The position numbers were made by a program, and so were the translations under genes. This document shows positions 34,980 through 42,768 of a DNA stretch of 64,000 nucleotides, in pieces; position 1 is the first letter of the stretch; each line of letters begins with the position of its first letter. A model generated the notes under the pieces. It ran no database searches. It saw only the letters and a program-made list of their open reading frames with translations, and was not told the DNA's origin. This DNA comes from Luteimonas endophytica (GTDB lineage Bacteria; Pseudomonadota; Gammaproteobacteria; Xanthomonadales; Xanthomonadaceae): the NCBI RefSeq assembly GCF_029887875.1, contig NZ_JARXRM010000031.1:36354-100353 (forward strand), written 5' to 3'.

Positions 34980-36338
34980 TCAGCGGGGCGGAAACTCCAG
35001 CCGCACGCCGAAGCCGCGGCCGTCGATGCCGCTCAGGGCGTGCACCGCGGCCCGGTGCGCCCGCGCGATGCGCGCCACCAGCGACAGGCCGATCCCGCTG
35101 CCGCGCTCGCCGTTGCCGTTGCTGCCGCGGAAGAAGCGCTCGAAGATCAGCTCGCGCTCCTCCTCGGCGACGCCGGGGCCGTCGTCGCGCACCTCCAGCA
35201 CGCCGCCGCCGCCCGCGCGCTGCCGGCAGGCGATCTCGACGCGCCCGCCCTCGCGGCCATAGCGCAGCGCGTTGTCGAGCAGGTTGCGCACCAGGATGCC
35301 GAGGTCGTCGAGGTCGCCTTGGACCACGCACGGCGCGGCGTCCAGCGCGATCCGCTGGCGCTTGCGCGCCGACACCAGCTCGAATTCCTGGGCCACCATC
35401 GCGATCACCTGCGCCAGGTCGACCGGGCCGTGGCCCTCGCCGCCGCGGGCGCTCTCGACCCGCGCCGAATCGAGCAGCTGCTGGGCCAGGCGCGAGGCGC
35501 GCTCGATGCCGCGGACCAGCCGGTCGAGCGCCTCGCGGGTCTCGGCCGGGCTGCTGGAATGCAGCGCCACCTGGGCCTGGGTGAGCAGCGCGGCCAGCGG
35601 GGTGCGCAGTTCGTGGGCGGCCTCGCTGAGGAACTGGCGCTCGGCCTGCAGCGCGTGGTCGAGCCGCTGCAGCAGCGCGTTGAACGAGTCGACCAGGGGC
35701 CGCACCTCCGTGGGCAGCCCGGCCCCCGGCAGCGGCGCGAGATCGAGCGTCTCGCGCTTGGCCATCGCCTGGCGCACCCGCAGCACCGGCTGCAGCGACC
35801 AGCGCACCACCAGCCACACCGCCAGCGCCAGCCCGCCCAGCACCGCCAGCGCGGTGACCAGGCTGGTATGCGCCCAGCGCTTGATCTCGTGATGCCGCGC
35901 CGAGGCGTCGAGGCCCACCTGGACCTGCACCCGGCCCTCGGCGTCGGTGACCGCGAACACCCGCCAGGGATCGCCGCCGACCAGCACGTCGGCGTAGCCG
36001 TCGGAGAAATCCGCGCGCATCGGCCCGGCCGGCGCCTGCGACGAGGCCACGATGCCCTCGCCCCGCGCCACCTCCCAGACCTGGAAATGCAGGTTGTCGA
36101 ACTTGCCGGTCAGCGCGGCGGCCTCGCGCGGCAGCCGCAGCCGCGGGCTCGCGCCGCTCGCCTCGATATCGCCCGGCAGCGACAGCAGGATCTGTTCGGC
36201 GATGCTGCGCAGGGAGCGGTCCAGCAGGCCGCTCTGCTGCCGGGTCATGTGCTGGTACTGGCAACCGAACCAGATCGCCCAGGCCGCCAGCACGACCAGG
36301 GCCAGCACCACCAGCAGCCGCGCCCGCAGCGAGCGCAT
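34980..36338 (-). CDS. Two-component sensor histidine kinase (QseC/PmrB-like)
   Basis: A 452-residue inner-membrane kinase. The first helix spans residues 8-25, a periplasmic 2CSK-type sensor domain runs to about 155, and the second helix is LVTALAVLGGLALAVWLVV. HAMP-like linker, H box FLSEAAHELRTPLAALL (His242), N box LVRNLLDNALRYGREG, G1 VRDDGPGV, F box FERFFRG and G2 GSGIGLSLVARI follow. Its start codon overlaps the stop of the response regulator (ATGA), so the pair is translationally coupled. The ligand is unknown; PmrB/QseC relatives sense cations, cationic peptides or catecholamines. Confidence 0.9.
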   Translation of the reverse strand: MRSLRARLLVVLALVVLAAWAIWFGCQYQHMTRQQSGLLDRSLRSIAEQILLSLPGDIEASGASPRLRLPREAAALTGKFDNLHFQVWEVARGEGIVASSQAPAGPMRADFSDGYADVLVGGDPWRVFAVTDAEGRVQVQVGLDASARHHEIKRWAHTSLVTALAVLGGLALAVWLVVRWSLQPVLRVRQAMAKRETLDLAPLPGAGLPTEVRPLVDSFNALLQRLDHALQAERQFLSEAAHELRTPLAALLTQAQVALHSSSPAETREALDRLVRGIERASRLAQQLLDSARVESARGGEGHGPVDLAQVIAMVAQEFELVSARKRQRIALDAAPCVVQGDLDDLGILVRNLLDNALRYGREGGRVEIACRQRAGGGGVLEVRDDGPGVAEEERELIFERFFRGSNGNGERGSGIGLSLVARIARAHRAAVHALSGIDGRGFGVRLEFPPR

Positions 36339-37003
36339 CAGGCCGGGTCGCCGAGGCGGTAGCCGTAGCCGTGCACGGTGACCACCACGTCCTCGCCCAG
36401 CTTGCGGCGCAGCTGGTGCACGTAGACCGCCACGGTGTTGCTGCCGATCGCGCCGTCGCCGCCGTAGATGCGGTCCTCCAGGTGCGCCCGGGCGAGCACC
36501 CGGCCCTCGCATTCCATCAACGCCAGCAGGGTGCGGTACTCGTGCGCGCCCAGCGCCACCGGTGCCCCGCCGAGGGTGACGCTGCGCGTGGCCGGATCCA
36601 GCACCAGGTCGCGCCAGCGCAGCTGCGGCGCCACCCGGCCGCGGCTGCGGCGGACCACCGCGCGCAGCCGCGCCAGCAGCTCGTCGCGCTGGAACGGCTT
36701 GAGGATGTAGTCGTCGGCGCCGCCGTCGAGGCCGCGGATGCGGTCGCTGAGCCGGTCGCGGGCGGTGATGATCAGCACCGGGGTGGTGTCGTAGCGTTCG
36801 CGCATGCCGGCCAGCACCTCGAGGCCGGAGCCGCGCGGCAGGCCGAGGTCCAGCAGCACCGCCGCATAGCAATGGTCGACCAGGGCCAGCCGCGCCGCCG
36901 CGACGTCCTCGCTGCGATCGGCGCGCCAGCCGTCCTGGGCCAGCGCCGCCTCCAGGGCGTCGCCGAGCATGCGATCGTCTTCGACCAGGAGCACGGAATC
37001 CAT
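36338..37003 (-). CDS. OmpR-family response regulator (QseB/PmrA-like)
   Basis: A 221-residue regulator. The receiver has acidic residues VEDD, phospho-acceptor Asp52 in VLLDLGLPRGSG, the switch Thr in IITARD and Lys in ILKPFQRDELLARL. The C-terminal winged helix-turn-helix contains LVLDPATRSVTLGGAPVALGAHEYRTLLALM and NTVAVYVHQLRRKLG. It is first in the operon with the kinase. A direct-repeat box 43 bp upstream of its start suggests autoregulation. Confidence 0.93.
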   Translation of the reverse strand: MDSVLLVEDDRMLGDALEAALAQDGWRADRSEDVAAARLALVDHCYAAVLLDLGLPRGSGLEVLAGMRERYDTTPVLIITARDRLSDRIRGLDGGADDYILKPFQRDELLARLRAVVRRSRGRVAPQLRWRDLVLDPATRSVTLGGAPVALGAHEYRTLLALMECEGRVLARAHLEDRIYGGDGAIGSNTVAVYVHQLRRKLGEDVVVTVHGYGYRLGDPA

Positions 37004-37046
37004 GGGGCGCCGGGGGCGGATGCGGCCGGGCAGGCTCGCCGGGGGC

Positions 37047-37064
37047 GATTAAAACAGGTTTAAG
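37047..37064 (-). promoter_or_regulatory. PmrA/QseB-type box upstream of the response regulator
   Basis: On the minus strand this reads CTTAAA-N5-TTTAAT-C, a direct repeat of YTTAAN separated by five bases, as in PmrA boxes. It lies 43 bp upstream of the regulator start and matches the site at 34304-34321 in 16 of 18 bases. Confidence 0.75.
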
Positions 37065-37109
37065 CGCGCCCCCACGCCTCGGCCGCCCCGCGGGCGCGGC
37101 TGGTCGAGG

Positions 37110-37137
37110 TTGACAATTCTCCAATTGGGATCATTAT
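37110..37137 (+). promoter_or_regulatory. Twin promoter/operator element, copy 1
   Basis: TTGACA at 37110-37115, a 16-base spacer and CATTAT at 37132-37137 form a strong sigma-70-like promoter 86 bp before the first serine hydrolase gene. The 28-base element, spacer included, recurs at 41546-41573 with only two differences, so the spacer is probably also a regulator-binding site. Confidence 0.75.
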
Positions 37138-37222
37138 CGCTCATACAGGCGTGATCGAGGCCGGGTTGGCGTGTACAGGCCGCACCCGTCGCCGGTCCGG
37201 GGGAACCAATCAGGAGCTTGCG

Positions 37223-39214
37223 ATGCGCGTATCCACCTTGTTTTCCGTCGTCGCGGGCCTGCTGCTGGCCCTGCCCCCGGCGCTGGCCCAGGAGATGGCC
37301 CCGCCGGCGCCGACCGAGGACCTGCCGGTCGCGGCGGCGCCCGAGGTGGACGCGGGGCCGGCCCTGTCGCGGGCGGACCTGGAGGCCTGGGTGGACGGCT
37401 TCATGCCCTATGGCCTGGCCAGCGGCGACATCGCCGGCGCGGTGGTGGTGGTGGTCGCGGACGGCGAGGTGCTGCTGCAGAAGGGCTACGGGGTCGCGGA
37501 CCTGGCCACCGGCGCCCCGGTCGACCCCGAGCGCACCCTGTTCCGCCCGGGCTCGGTCTCCAAGCTGTTCACCTGGACCGCGGTGATGCAGCTGGTGGAG
37601 CAGGGCCGGCTGGACCTGGACGCGGACGTCAACCAGTACCTCGATTTCGAGATTCCGGCGGTCGACGGCAAGCCGGTCACCCTGCGCCACGTGATGACCC
37701 ACACGCCGGGCCTGGAGGAGCAGATCCGCGGCCTGATCGCCAGCGATCCCGAGGAGATCGTCCCGCTCGGCGAGGCCCTCAAGCGCTGGGTGCCCGAGCG
37801 CATCCACGCGCCGGGGACCACCCCCGCCTATTCGAACTACGCCACCGCGCTGGCCGGCTACATCGTCGAGCGCGTCTCCGGCGAGTCCTTCGACGACTAC
37901 ATCGACCGCCACCTGTTCGAACCGCTGGGCATGCGCTCGTCCAGTTTCCGCCAGCCGCTGCCCGCGCCGCTGCTGGCGCGGATGTCGAAAGGCTACGAGC
38001 GTGCCTCCGACGGCGAGGCGAAGCCGTACGAGTTCATCAGCCTCGCCCCGGCCGGCAGCCTGGCCGCGACCGGCGCGGACATGGCCCGCTTCATGATCGC
38101 CCACCTGCAGCGCGGCCGGCTGGGCGATGCGCGCATCCTCTCCGAGCGCACCGCCGAGCGGATGCACACCACCGGCCAGCCCTCGATCGAGCCGCTCAAC
38201 CGGATGATGCTCGGCTTCTACGAGACCAGCATCAACGGCCACCGCGCGATCGCCCACGGCGGCGACACCCAGTGGTTCCACAGCGACCTGCAGCTGTTTC
38301 CCGACGACGGCCTGGGGGTGTTCGTCTCGTTCAACAGCTCCGGCCGCGAGGGCGCCACCGGCCACCTGCGCAGCGCGCTGGTGCGCGGCCTGGCCGACCG
38401 CTACCTGCCGGGCCCCGGCCCCCGCGGCGAGGGCGTGGACGAGGACACCGCCCGGCAGCACGCCGAGGCCATCGCCGGCCACTACGACAGCAGCCGGCGT
38501 CCGGACAGCAATTTCATGTCGCTGGTCGGGCTGATGGGCCAGGTGAAGGTGTTCGCGAACGAGGACGGCACCATCAGCGCGTCGCTGATGGTCGGGCCGG
38601 ACGGCACGCCGAAGAAGTGGCGCGAGATCTCCCCCTGGGTGTGGCAGGACACCGCCGGCAGCGACCGCCTCGCGGCCGAGGTCGTGGACGGCGCGGTGAC
38701 CCGTTTCACCGCAGAACCCTACGCCCCGATCATGGTGTTCCAGCGGTTGCCGGCGTGGCGGGCCTCGTCGCTGCTGCTGCCGCTGCTGGGCCTGAGCCTG
38801 GCGGTGCTGCTGCTGACCGCGCTGGCGTGGCCGGTGTCGGCGCTGGTGCGCCGCCACTACGGCGTGAGGTACGCGCTGACCGGCGCCGACGCGCGCGCGC
38901 ACCGGATCGTCCGCATCGTCGCCCTGGTGGTGCCGCTGACCATGATCGCGGTGCTGGTCATGGTGGTGATGATGATGAGCGACCTGTCGCTGCTCGGCCC
39001 CGGCAGCGACGCGATGGTCAACGCGCTGCGGCTGCTGTCGACGGTCGTGTTCCCGCTCGGCGCGCTGCTGGCGCTGTGGAACGCCTGGCAGGTGCTGCGC
39101 AGCCGCCGGCGCGTGCTCGCCAAGCTGTGGAGCGTGCTGCTGGCGCTGGCCTGCCTGTTCCTGCTGTGGGTGGCGGCGGCTCACCACGTCCTCGGCTACG
39201 GCGCGTACTACTGA
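37223..39214 (+). CDS. Secreted/membrane-anchored serine hydrolase (beta-lactamase class C / penicillin-binding family)
   Basis: The start at 37223 follows CAGGAG and gives 663 residues. A signal peptide (STLFSVVAGLLLALPPALA) precedes a catalytic domain with the three class C motifs: S-x-x-K as PGSVSKLF, Y-x-N as YSNYAT, and H-x-G as HGGDTQW. A beta-rich domain follows, and then three to four membrane helices at about residues 515-660 (SSLLLPLLGLSLAVLLLTALAW, IVALVVPLTMIAVLVMVVMMM, LLSTVVFPLGALLALW, LWSVLLALACLFLLWVAA). The enzyme thus faces the periplasm. Relatives are D-aminopeptidases, DD-peptidases or esterases. Followed by an epimerase and a peptide transporter, it probably cleaves D-residue peptides. 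Confidence 0.85.
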   Translation: MRVSTLFSVVAGLLLALPPALAQEMAPPAPTEDLPVAAAPEVDAGPALSRADLEAWVDGFMPYGLASGDIAGAVVVVVADGEVLLQKGYGVADLATGAPVDPERTLFRPGSVSKLFTWTAVMQLVEQGRLDLDADVNQYLDFEIPAVDGKPVTLRHVMTHTPGLEEQIRGLIASDPEEIVPLGEALKRWVPERIHAPGTTPAYSNYATALAGYIVERVSGESFDDYIDRHLFEPLGMRSSSFRQPLPAPLLARMSKGYERASDGEAKPYEFISLAPAGSLAATGADMARFMIAHLQRGRLGDARILSERTAERMHTTGQPSIEPLNRMMLGFYETSINGHRAIAHGGDTQWFHSDLQLFPDDGLGVFVSFNSSGREGATGHLRSALVRGLADRYLPGPGPRGEGVDEDTARQHAEAIAGHYDSSRRPDSNFMSLVGLMGQVKVFANEDGTISASLMVGPDGTPKKWREISPWVWQDTAGSDRLAAEVVDGAVTRFTAEPYAPIMVFQRLPAWRASSLLLPLLGLSLAVLLLTALAWPVSALVRRHYGVRYALTGADARAHRIVRIVALVVPLTMIAVLVMVVMMMSDLSLLGPGSDAMVNALRLLSTVVFPLGALLALWNAWQVLRSRRRVLAKLWSVLLALACLFLLWVAAAHHVLGYGAYY

Positions 39215-39225
39215 GGGCGCCGGCG

Positions 39226-40230
39226 ATGGGCAACGCCGTCCCGCTGCGCCTCGAGCTGCGCAGCGAGCTGCTGCAGCTCGCCGCGCCGTTCCGGATCTCC
39301 GGCCGGGTGTTCCGCGACTCGCCGGCGCTGGTGGTCGAACTGCACCATCCGCGCGGGACCGGCCGCGGCGAGGCCGCCGGCGTCTACTACAACGACGACG
39401 CCCCGGAGGCGATGCGGGCGACCCTGGAAGCGCTGCGCGGGCGGATCGAGGCCGGCCTGGACCGCCGCGCGCTGCAGGCCCTGCTGCCGCCGGGCGGCGC
39501 GCGCAACGCGCTCGACTGCGCGCTCTGGGACCTGGAAGCGAAACTCGCCGGCAGCCCGGTCTGGCGGCTGGCGGGGCTCGACGGCGTGCGCCCGCTGCTG
39601 ACCACCTTCACCGTCGGCGCCGACACCCCCGAGGCGATGGCCGAACGCGCCGCCGCGTACGACCACGCGCGTGCGATCAAGCTCAAGCTCACCGGCGAGC
39701 CGGCGCTAGACGGCGAACGCGTGCGCGCGGTGCGCCGCCGCCTGCCCCGGGTCTGGCTCGGCGTCGACGCCAACCAGGGCTTCGATGCCGCCAGCCTGCC
39801 GCTGCTGCTGCCGGTGCTGGCCGAGACCGGCGTGGCGCTGCTCGAGCAGCCCGGCGCGCGCGGCCGCGAAGCGGACCTGGACGGCCTCGAACGGGTGGTG
39901 CCGGTGGCCGCCGACGAGAGCATTCTCGACCTGCGCGAGCTCGAGGCGCGGCACCGCCACTTCGACGTGATCAACATCAAGCTCGACAAGTGCGGCGGCC
40001 TGACCGAGGGGCTGGCGATGGCGCGCCGCGCCCGCGAGCTCGGCAAGCGGGTCATGGTCGGCAACATGGTCGGCACCAGCCTGGCGATGGCGCCGGCATT
40101 CGTGCTCGGCCAGCACTGCGACGTGGTCGACCTGGACGGGCCGCTGTTCCTCACCGCCGACCGCCGGCCCGGCGCGGTCTACCGCGACGGCCACATCGAC
40201 TGCCCGGGCGAGGTGTGGGGCGATCCGTGA
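39226..40230 (+). CDS. Enolase-superfamily epimerase: dipeptide (L-Ala-D/L-Glu) epimerase or N-acetyl-D-glutamate racemase (DgcA-like)
   Basis: The 334-residue protein has a capping domain (residues 1-110) and a TIM-barrel. Muconate-lactonizing subgroup residues are visible: K-x-K as AIKLKLTGE, the metal ligands in GVDANQGF, LLEQPGA and ADESI, and the second Lys in VINIKLDKCGG, with DVVDLDGP near the end. This is the dipeptide epimerase layout. The same family includes DgcA, which racemises N-acetyl-D-glutamate, and a dgcN homologue lies in the same block (45194). Which substrate is used cannot be decided from sequence alone. It overlaps the POT gene by 4 bp. Confidence 0.85.
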   Translation: MGNAVPLRLELRSELLQLAAPFRISGRVFRDSPALVVELHHPRGTGRGEAAGVYYNDDAPEAMRATLEALRGRIEAGLDRRALQALLPPGGARNALDCALWDLEAKLAGSPVWRLAGLDGVRPLLTTFTVGADTPEAMAERAAAYDHARAIKLKLTGEPALDGERVRAVRRRLPRVWLGVDANQGFDAASLPLLLPVLAETGVALLEQPGARGREADLDGLERVVPVAADESILDLRELEARHRHFDVINIKLDKCGGLTEGLAMARRARELGKRVMVGNMVGTSLAMAPAFVLGQHCDVVDLDGPLFLTADRRPGAVYRDGHIDCPGEVWGDP

Positions 40231-41549
40231 GCGCCGGGGCCGCGGAGCCGCAATGGTTCGGCCAGCCGCGCGGGCTGACCATCCTGTTCCTGACCCAGAT
40301 GTGGGAGATCTTCTCCTACTACGGGATGCGCGCGCTGCTGGTCTACTACATGACCAAGCAGCTGCTGATGGGCCAGCAGCAGGCCTCGCTGGTGTACGGG
40401 CTGTACGCGGCCACGGTGTACTTCACCCCGATCCTCGGCGGCGTCGTGTCCGACCGCTGGCTGGGCCGCCGCCGCGCGGTGATCATCGGCGGGGCGGTCA
40501 TGGCGATCGGCCATTTCCTGATGGCTTCCGAGAGCCTGTTCTACCTGGCCCTGGCCGCGATCGCGCTGGGCAACGGGCTGTTCCTGCCGAGCCTGCCGAG
40601 CCAGGTCGACGGCCTCTACGCACGCCGCGATCCGCGCCGCGGCTCGGCGTACAACATCTACTACGTCGGCATCAATCTGGGCGGCCTGCTGGCGCCGCTG
40701 GTGTGCGGCACGCTCGGCGAGCTGTACGGCTGGCACTACGGCTTCGGCGCCGCCGGCATCGGCATGCTGCTGGGGCTGGCGGTGTACGTGCTGGGCGGGC
40801 GCTACCTGCCCGCCGGCGAGCGCCGCGGCCCGGTCGAGGCCGCCGGCCGCGCCGGCGATGCCGGGGAAGCCGGGGAAGCCGGGATGGCGCTGCGGCTGCG
40901 CGTGCTGCTGGCGATCGGCCTGTGCGTGATGCTGTTCCGCGGCGCCTACGAGCAGGTCGGCAACACCATCGCGCTGTGGGCCGATACCGGCATCGACCGC
41001 AGCCTCGGCGCGCTGACCATCCCCATGACCTGGTTCCAGGCGCTCAACCCGCTGCTGGTGATCGCGCTCACCCCGGTGCTGGTGGCGCACTGGTCGCGCC
41101 AGGCCCGGGACGGCCGCGAGCCGGGCTCGGCACGCAAGATGGCGCTGGGCGCGGGCGGGGTGGCGCTGGCCTACCTGCTGCTGGCGGCGGTGAGCGCCGG
41201 CACCGCGGCCGGCCAGACCAGCTGGCTGTGGCTGGCGCTGTTCTTCCTGGTGCTGACCGCGGGCGAGCTGTTCATCCTGCCGGTCGGCCTGGGGCTGTTC
41301 GCGCGGCTGGCGCCCTCCCGGCACCGCGCCACCACGGTGGCGGCGTGGTTCTTCGCCGCCTTCGGCGGCAATCTGCTGGCCGGCCTGCTGGGCATGGCCT
41401 GGACCGCGCTGGGGCCGGCGGCGTTCTTCGCCCTGATGGCGGCGGTGGCGGGCAGCGCCGGGGTGCTGCTCGGGCTGCTGGACGGTTCGGCGCGGCGGAT
41501 CGAGGCGGAAGCGCGCCCGGCCGCCGACGCCGCGGTGGCACGGGTTTGA
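40227..41549 (+). CDS. POT-family proton-coupled peptide transporter
   Basis: A GTG start overlaps the epimerase stop (GTGA). The 440-residue inner-membrane protein has about 12 hydrophobic segments. POT features are FLTQMWEIFSYYGMRALLVYYM (helix 1; the usual E-x-x-E-R is reduced to W-E), IYYVGINLGGLLAPLVCG in helix 5, and the second-half signature FRGAYEQVGNTIALWAD. The family imports di- and tripeptides with protons. Coupling to an L-Ala-D-Glu-type epimerase suggests uptake of muropeptide-derived dipeptides. Confidence 0.88.
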   Translation: MSAGAAEPQWFGQPRGLTILFLTQMWEIFSYYGMRALLVYYMTKQLLMGQQQASLVYGLYAATVYFTPILGGVVSDRWLGRRRAVIIGGAVMAIGHFLMASESLFYLALAAIALGNGLFLPSLPSQVDGLYARRDPRRGSAYNIYYVGINLGGLLAPLVCGTLGELYGWHYGFGAAGIGMLLGLAVYVLGGRYLPAGERRGPVEAAGRAGDAGEAGEAGMALRLRVLLAIGLCVMLFRGAYEQVGNTIALWADTGIDRSLGALTIPMTWFQALNPLLVIALTPVLVAHWSRQARDGREPGSARKMALGAGGVALAYLLLAAVSAGTAAGQTSWLWLALFFLVLTAGELFILPVGLGLFARLAPSRHRATTVAAWFFAAFGGNLLAGLLGMAWTALGPAAFFALMAAVAGSAGVLLGLLDGSARRIEAEARPAADAAVARV

Positions 41550-41573
41550 CAATTCTCCAATCAGGATCATTAT
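41546..41573 (+). promoter_or_regulatory. Twin promoter/operator element, copy 2
   Basis: TTGACA at 41546-41551 overlaps the POT stop codon; CATTAT follows at 41568-41573 after 16 bases. It matches the element at 37110-37137 in 26 of 28 positions and lies 30 bp upstream of the dipeptidase start. Confidence 0.75.
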
Positions 41574-41603
41574 GCCCGTTGAGAGAACACGGGGCATGAA
41601 ACG

Positions 41604-42728
41604 ATGGCTGTAGACCTGTCCAGGCGGGGGCTCCTGAGGGGCATGGCGGCCGGCGCCGTGGCGGCGGCGCTGCCGGGCATCGGCGCCGCGGCCGGCCCCG
41701 CGGCGGCGGAGGGGCCGGCCGCGGCGCTGGTGGAGCGATCGCTGGTGGTCGACATGCTGGCGCCGCTGAAGATCGATTTCCGCCCCGAGACCTATGCCGG
41801 GCGCCTGTCCGCGCAGGAAGCGGCCGAGTTCCGCGCCAGCGGCGTCACCGCGATGCACCACGCCATCGGCTTCGGCGGGCCCGACGCGCACCAGCAGGTG
41901 CTCGCCTACCTGGCCGGCTGGAACGGCTTCATCGCCCGCAACAGCGAGCTGTTCTGCCTGGCCGGCAACGCCGCCGACCTCGACCGCGCCAAGGCCCAGG
42001 GCCGGATCGCGGTGATCATGGGGGTGCAGAACGCCGAGCACTTCCGCAGCGCCGAGGACGTCGCGTTCTTCCACCAGCTCGGCCAGCGCTGCGCGCAGCT
42101 GACCTACAACAGCCAGAACCGCCTCGGCTCCGGCGGCACCGAGCGCGTCGACGGCGGGCTGAGCGACTACGGGGTGGAGATCGTCGCGGCGATGAACGCC
42201 GCCGGCATGCTGGTCGACGTCTCGCATTGCGGCGACCGCACCACCCTGGACGCGATCGAGGCGTCGTCCGGGCCGATCGCGATCACCCATTCCAACTGCC
42301 GCGCGCTCAACGACCATCCGCGCCTGAAGACCGACGAGGCGATCCGCAAGCTGGCGGCGCGGGGCGGGGTGATGGGCATCACCGGGGTGCGCAACTTCGT
42401 GCGCGACCGCGAGCCCACCACGGTGGAGCACGTGGTCGACCACATCGACCACGTCGCGCGCCTGGTCGGCGTGGAGCACGTGGGCATCGGCTCCGACGCC
42501 GACCTGCACGGCTACGACGACATGCCGCCCGACCAGCTGGAGATGCTGCGCGGGCTCTACAAGTCGAGCTACGCGTTCCGCGACCGCCTGGACACCGACG
42601 GTTTCGACAGTCCGCGCAAGTTCCATGCACTGGCCGCGGCGCTGATCGCGCGCGGCTATTCCGACAGCGACATCGCACTGGTCCTGGGCGGCAACTTTCG
42701 CCGCCTGCTGGGGCAGATCTGGGGCTGA
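41604..42728 (+). CDS. Tat-exported M19 (membrane/renal) dipeptidase-like protein
   Basis: The 374-residue protein opens with a twin-arginine signal (MAVDLSRRGLLRGMAAGAVAAALPG), so it is exported folded. The M19 TIM-barrel shows QLTYNSQNRLGSGG, LVDVSHCGDRTTLDAIEASSGPIAITHSNCRALNDHPR and DHIDHVARLVGVEHVGIGSDAD, carrying the zinc histidines, Arg and Asp. The first metal motif, normally D-G-H-x-D, reads VVDMLAPLKID, so one zinc ligand appears altered. Classical members hydrolyse dipeptides with D- or L-residues at the C-terminal side. In context it may cut L-Ala-D-Glu or similar dipeptides in the periplasm. Confidence 0.85.
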   Translation: MAVDLSRRGLLRGMAAGAVAAALPGIGAAAGPAAAEGPAAALVERSLVVDMLAPLKIDFRPETYAGRLSAQEAAEFRASGVTAMHHAIGFGGPDAHQQVLAYLAGWNGFIARNSELFCLAGNAADLDRAKAQGRIAVIMGVQNAEHFRSAEDVAFFHQLGQRCAQLTYNSQNRLGSGGTERVDGGLSDYGVEIVAAMNAAGMLVDVSHCGDRTTLDAIEASSGPIAITHSNCRALNDHPRLKTDEAIRKLAARGGVMGITGVRNFVRDREPTTVEHVVDHIDHVARLVGVEHVGIGSDADLHGYDDMPPDQLEMLRGLYKSSYAFRDRLDTDGFDSPRKFHALAAALIARGYSDSDIALVLGGNFRRLLGQIWG

Positions 42729-42768
42729 AGCCGTCGCGTTCCGGCGGCTCGTATCGAGGAGAAGACAC

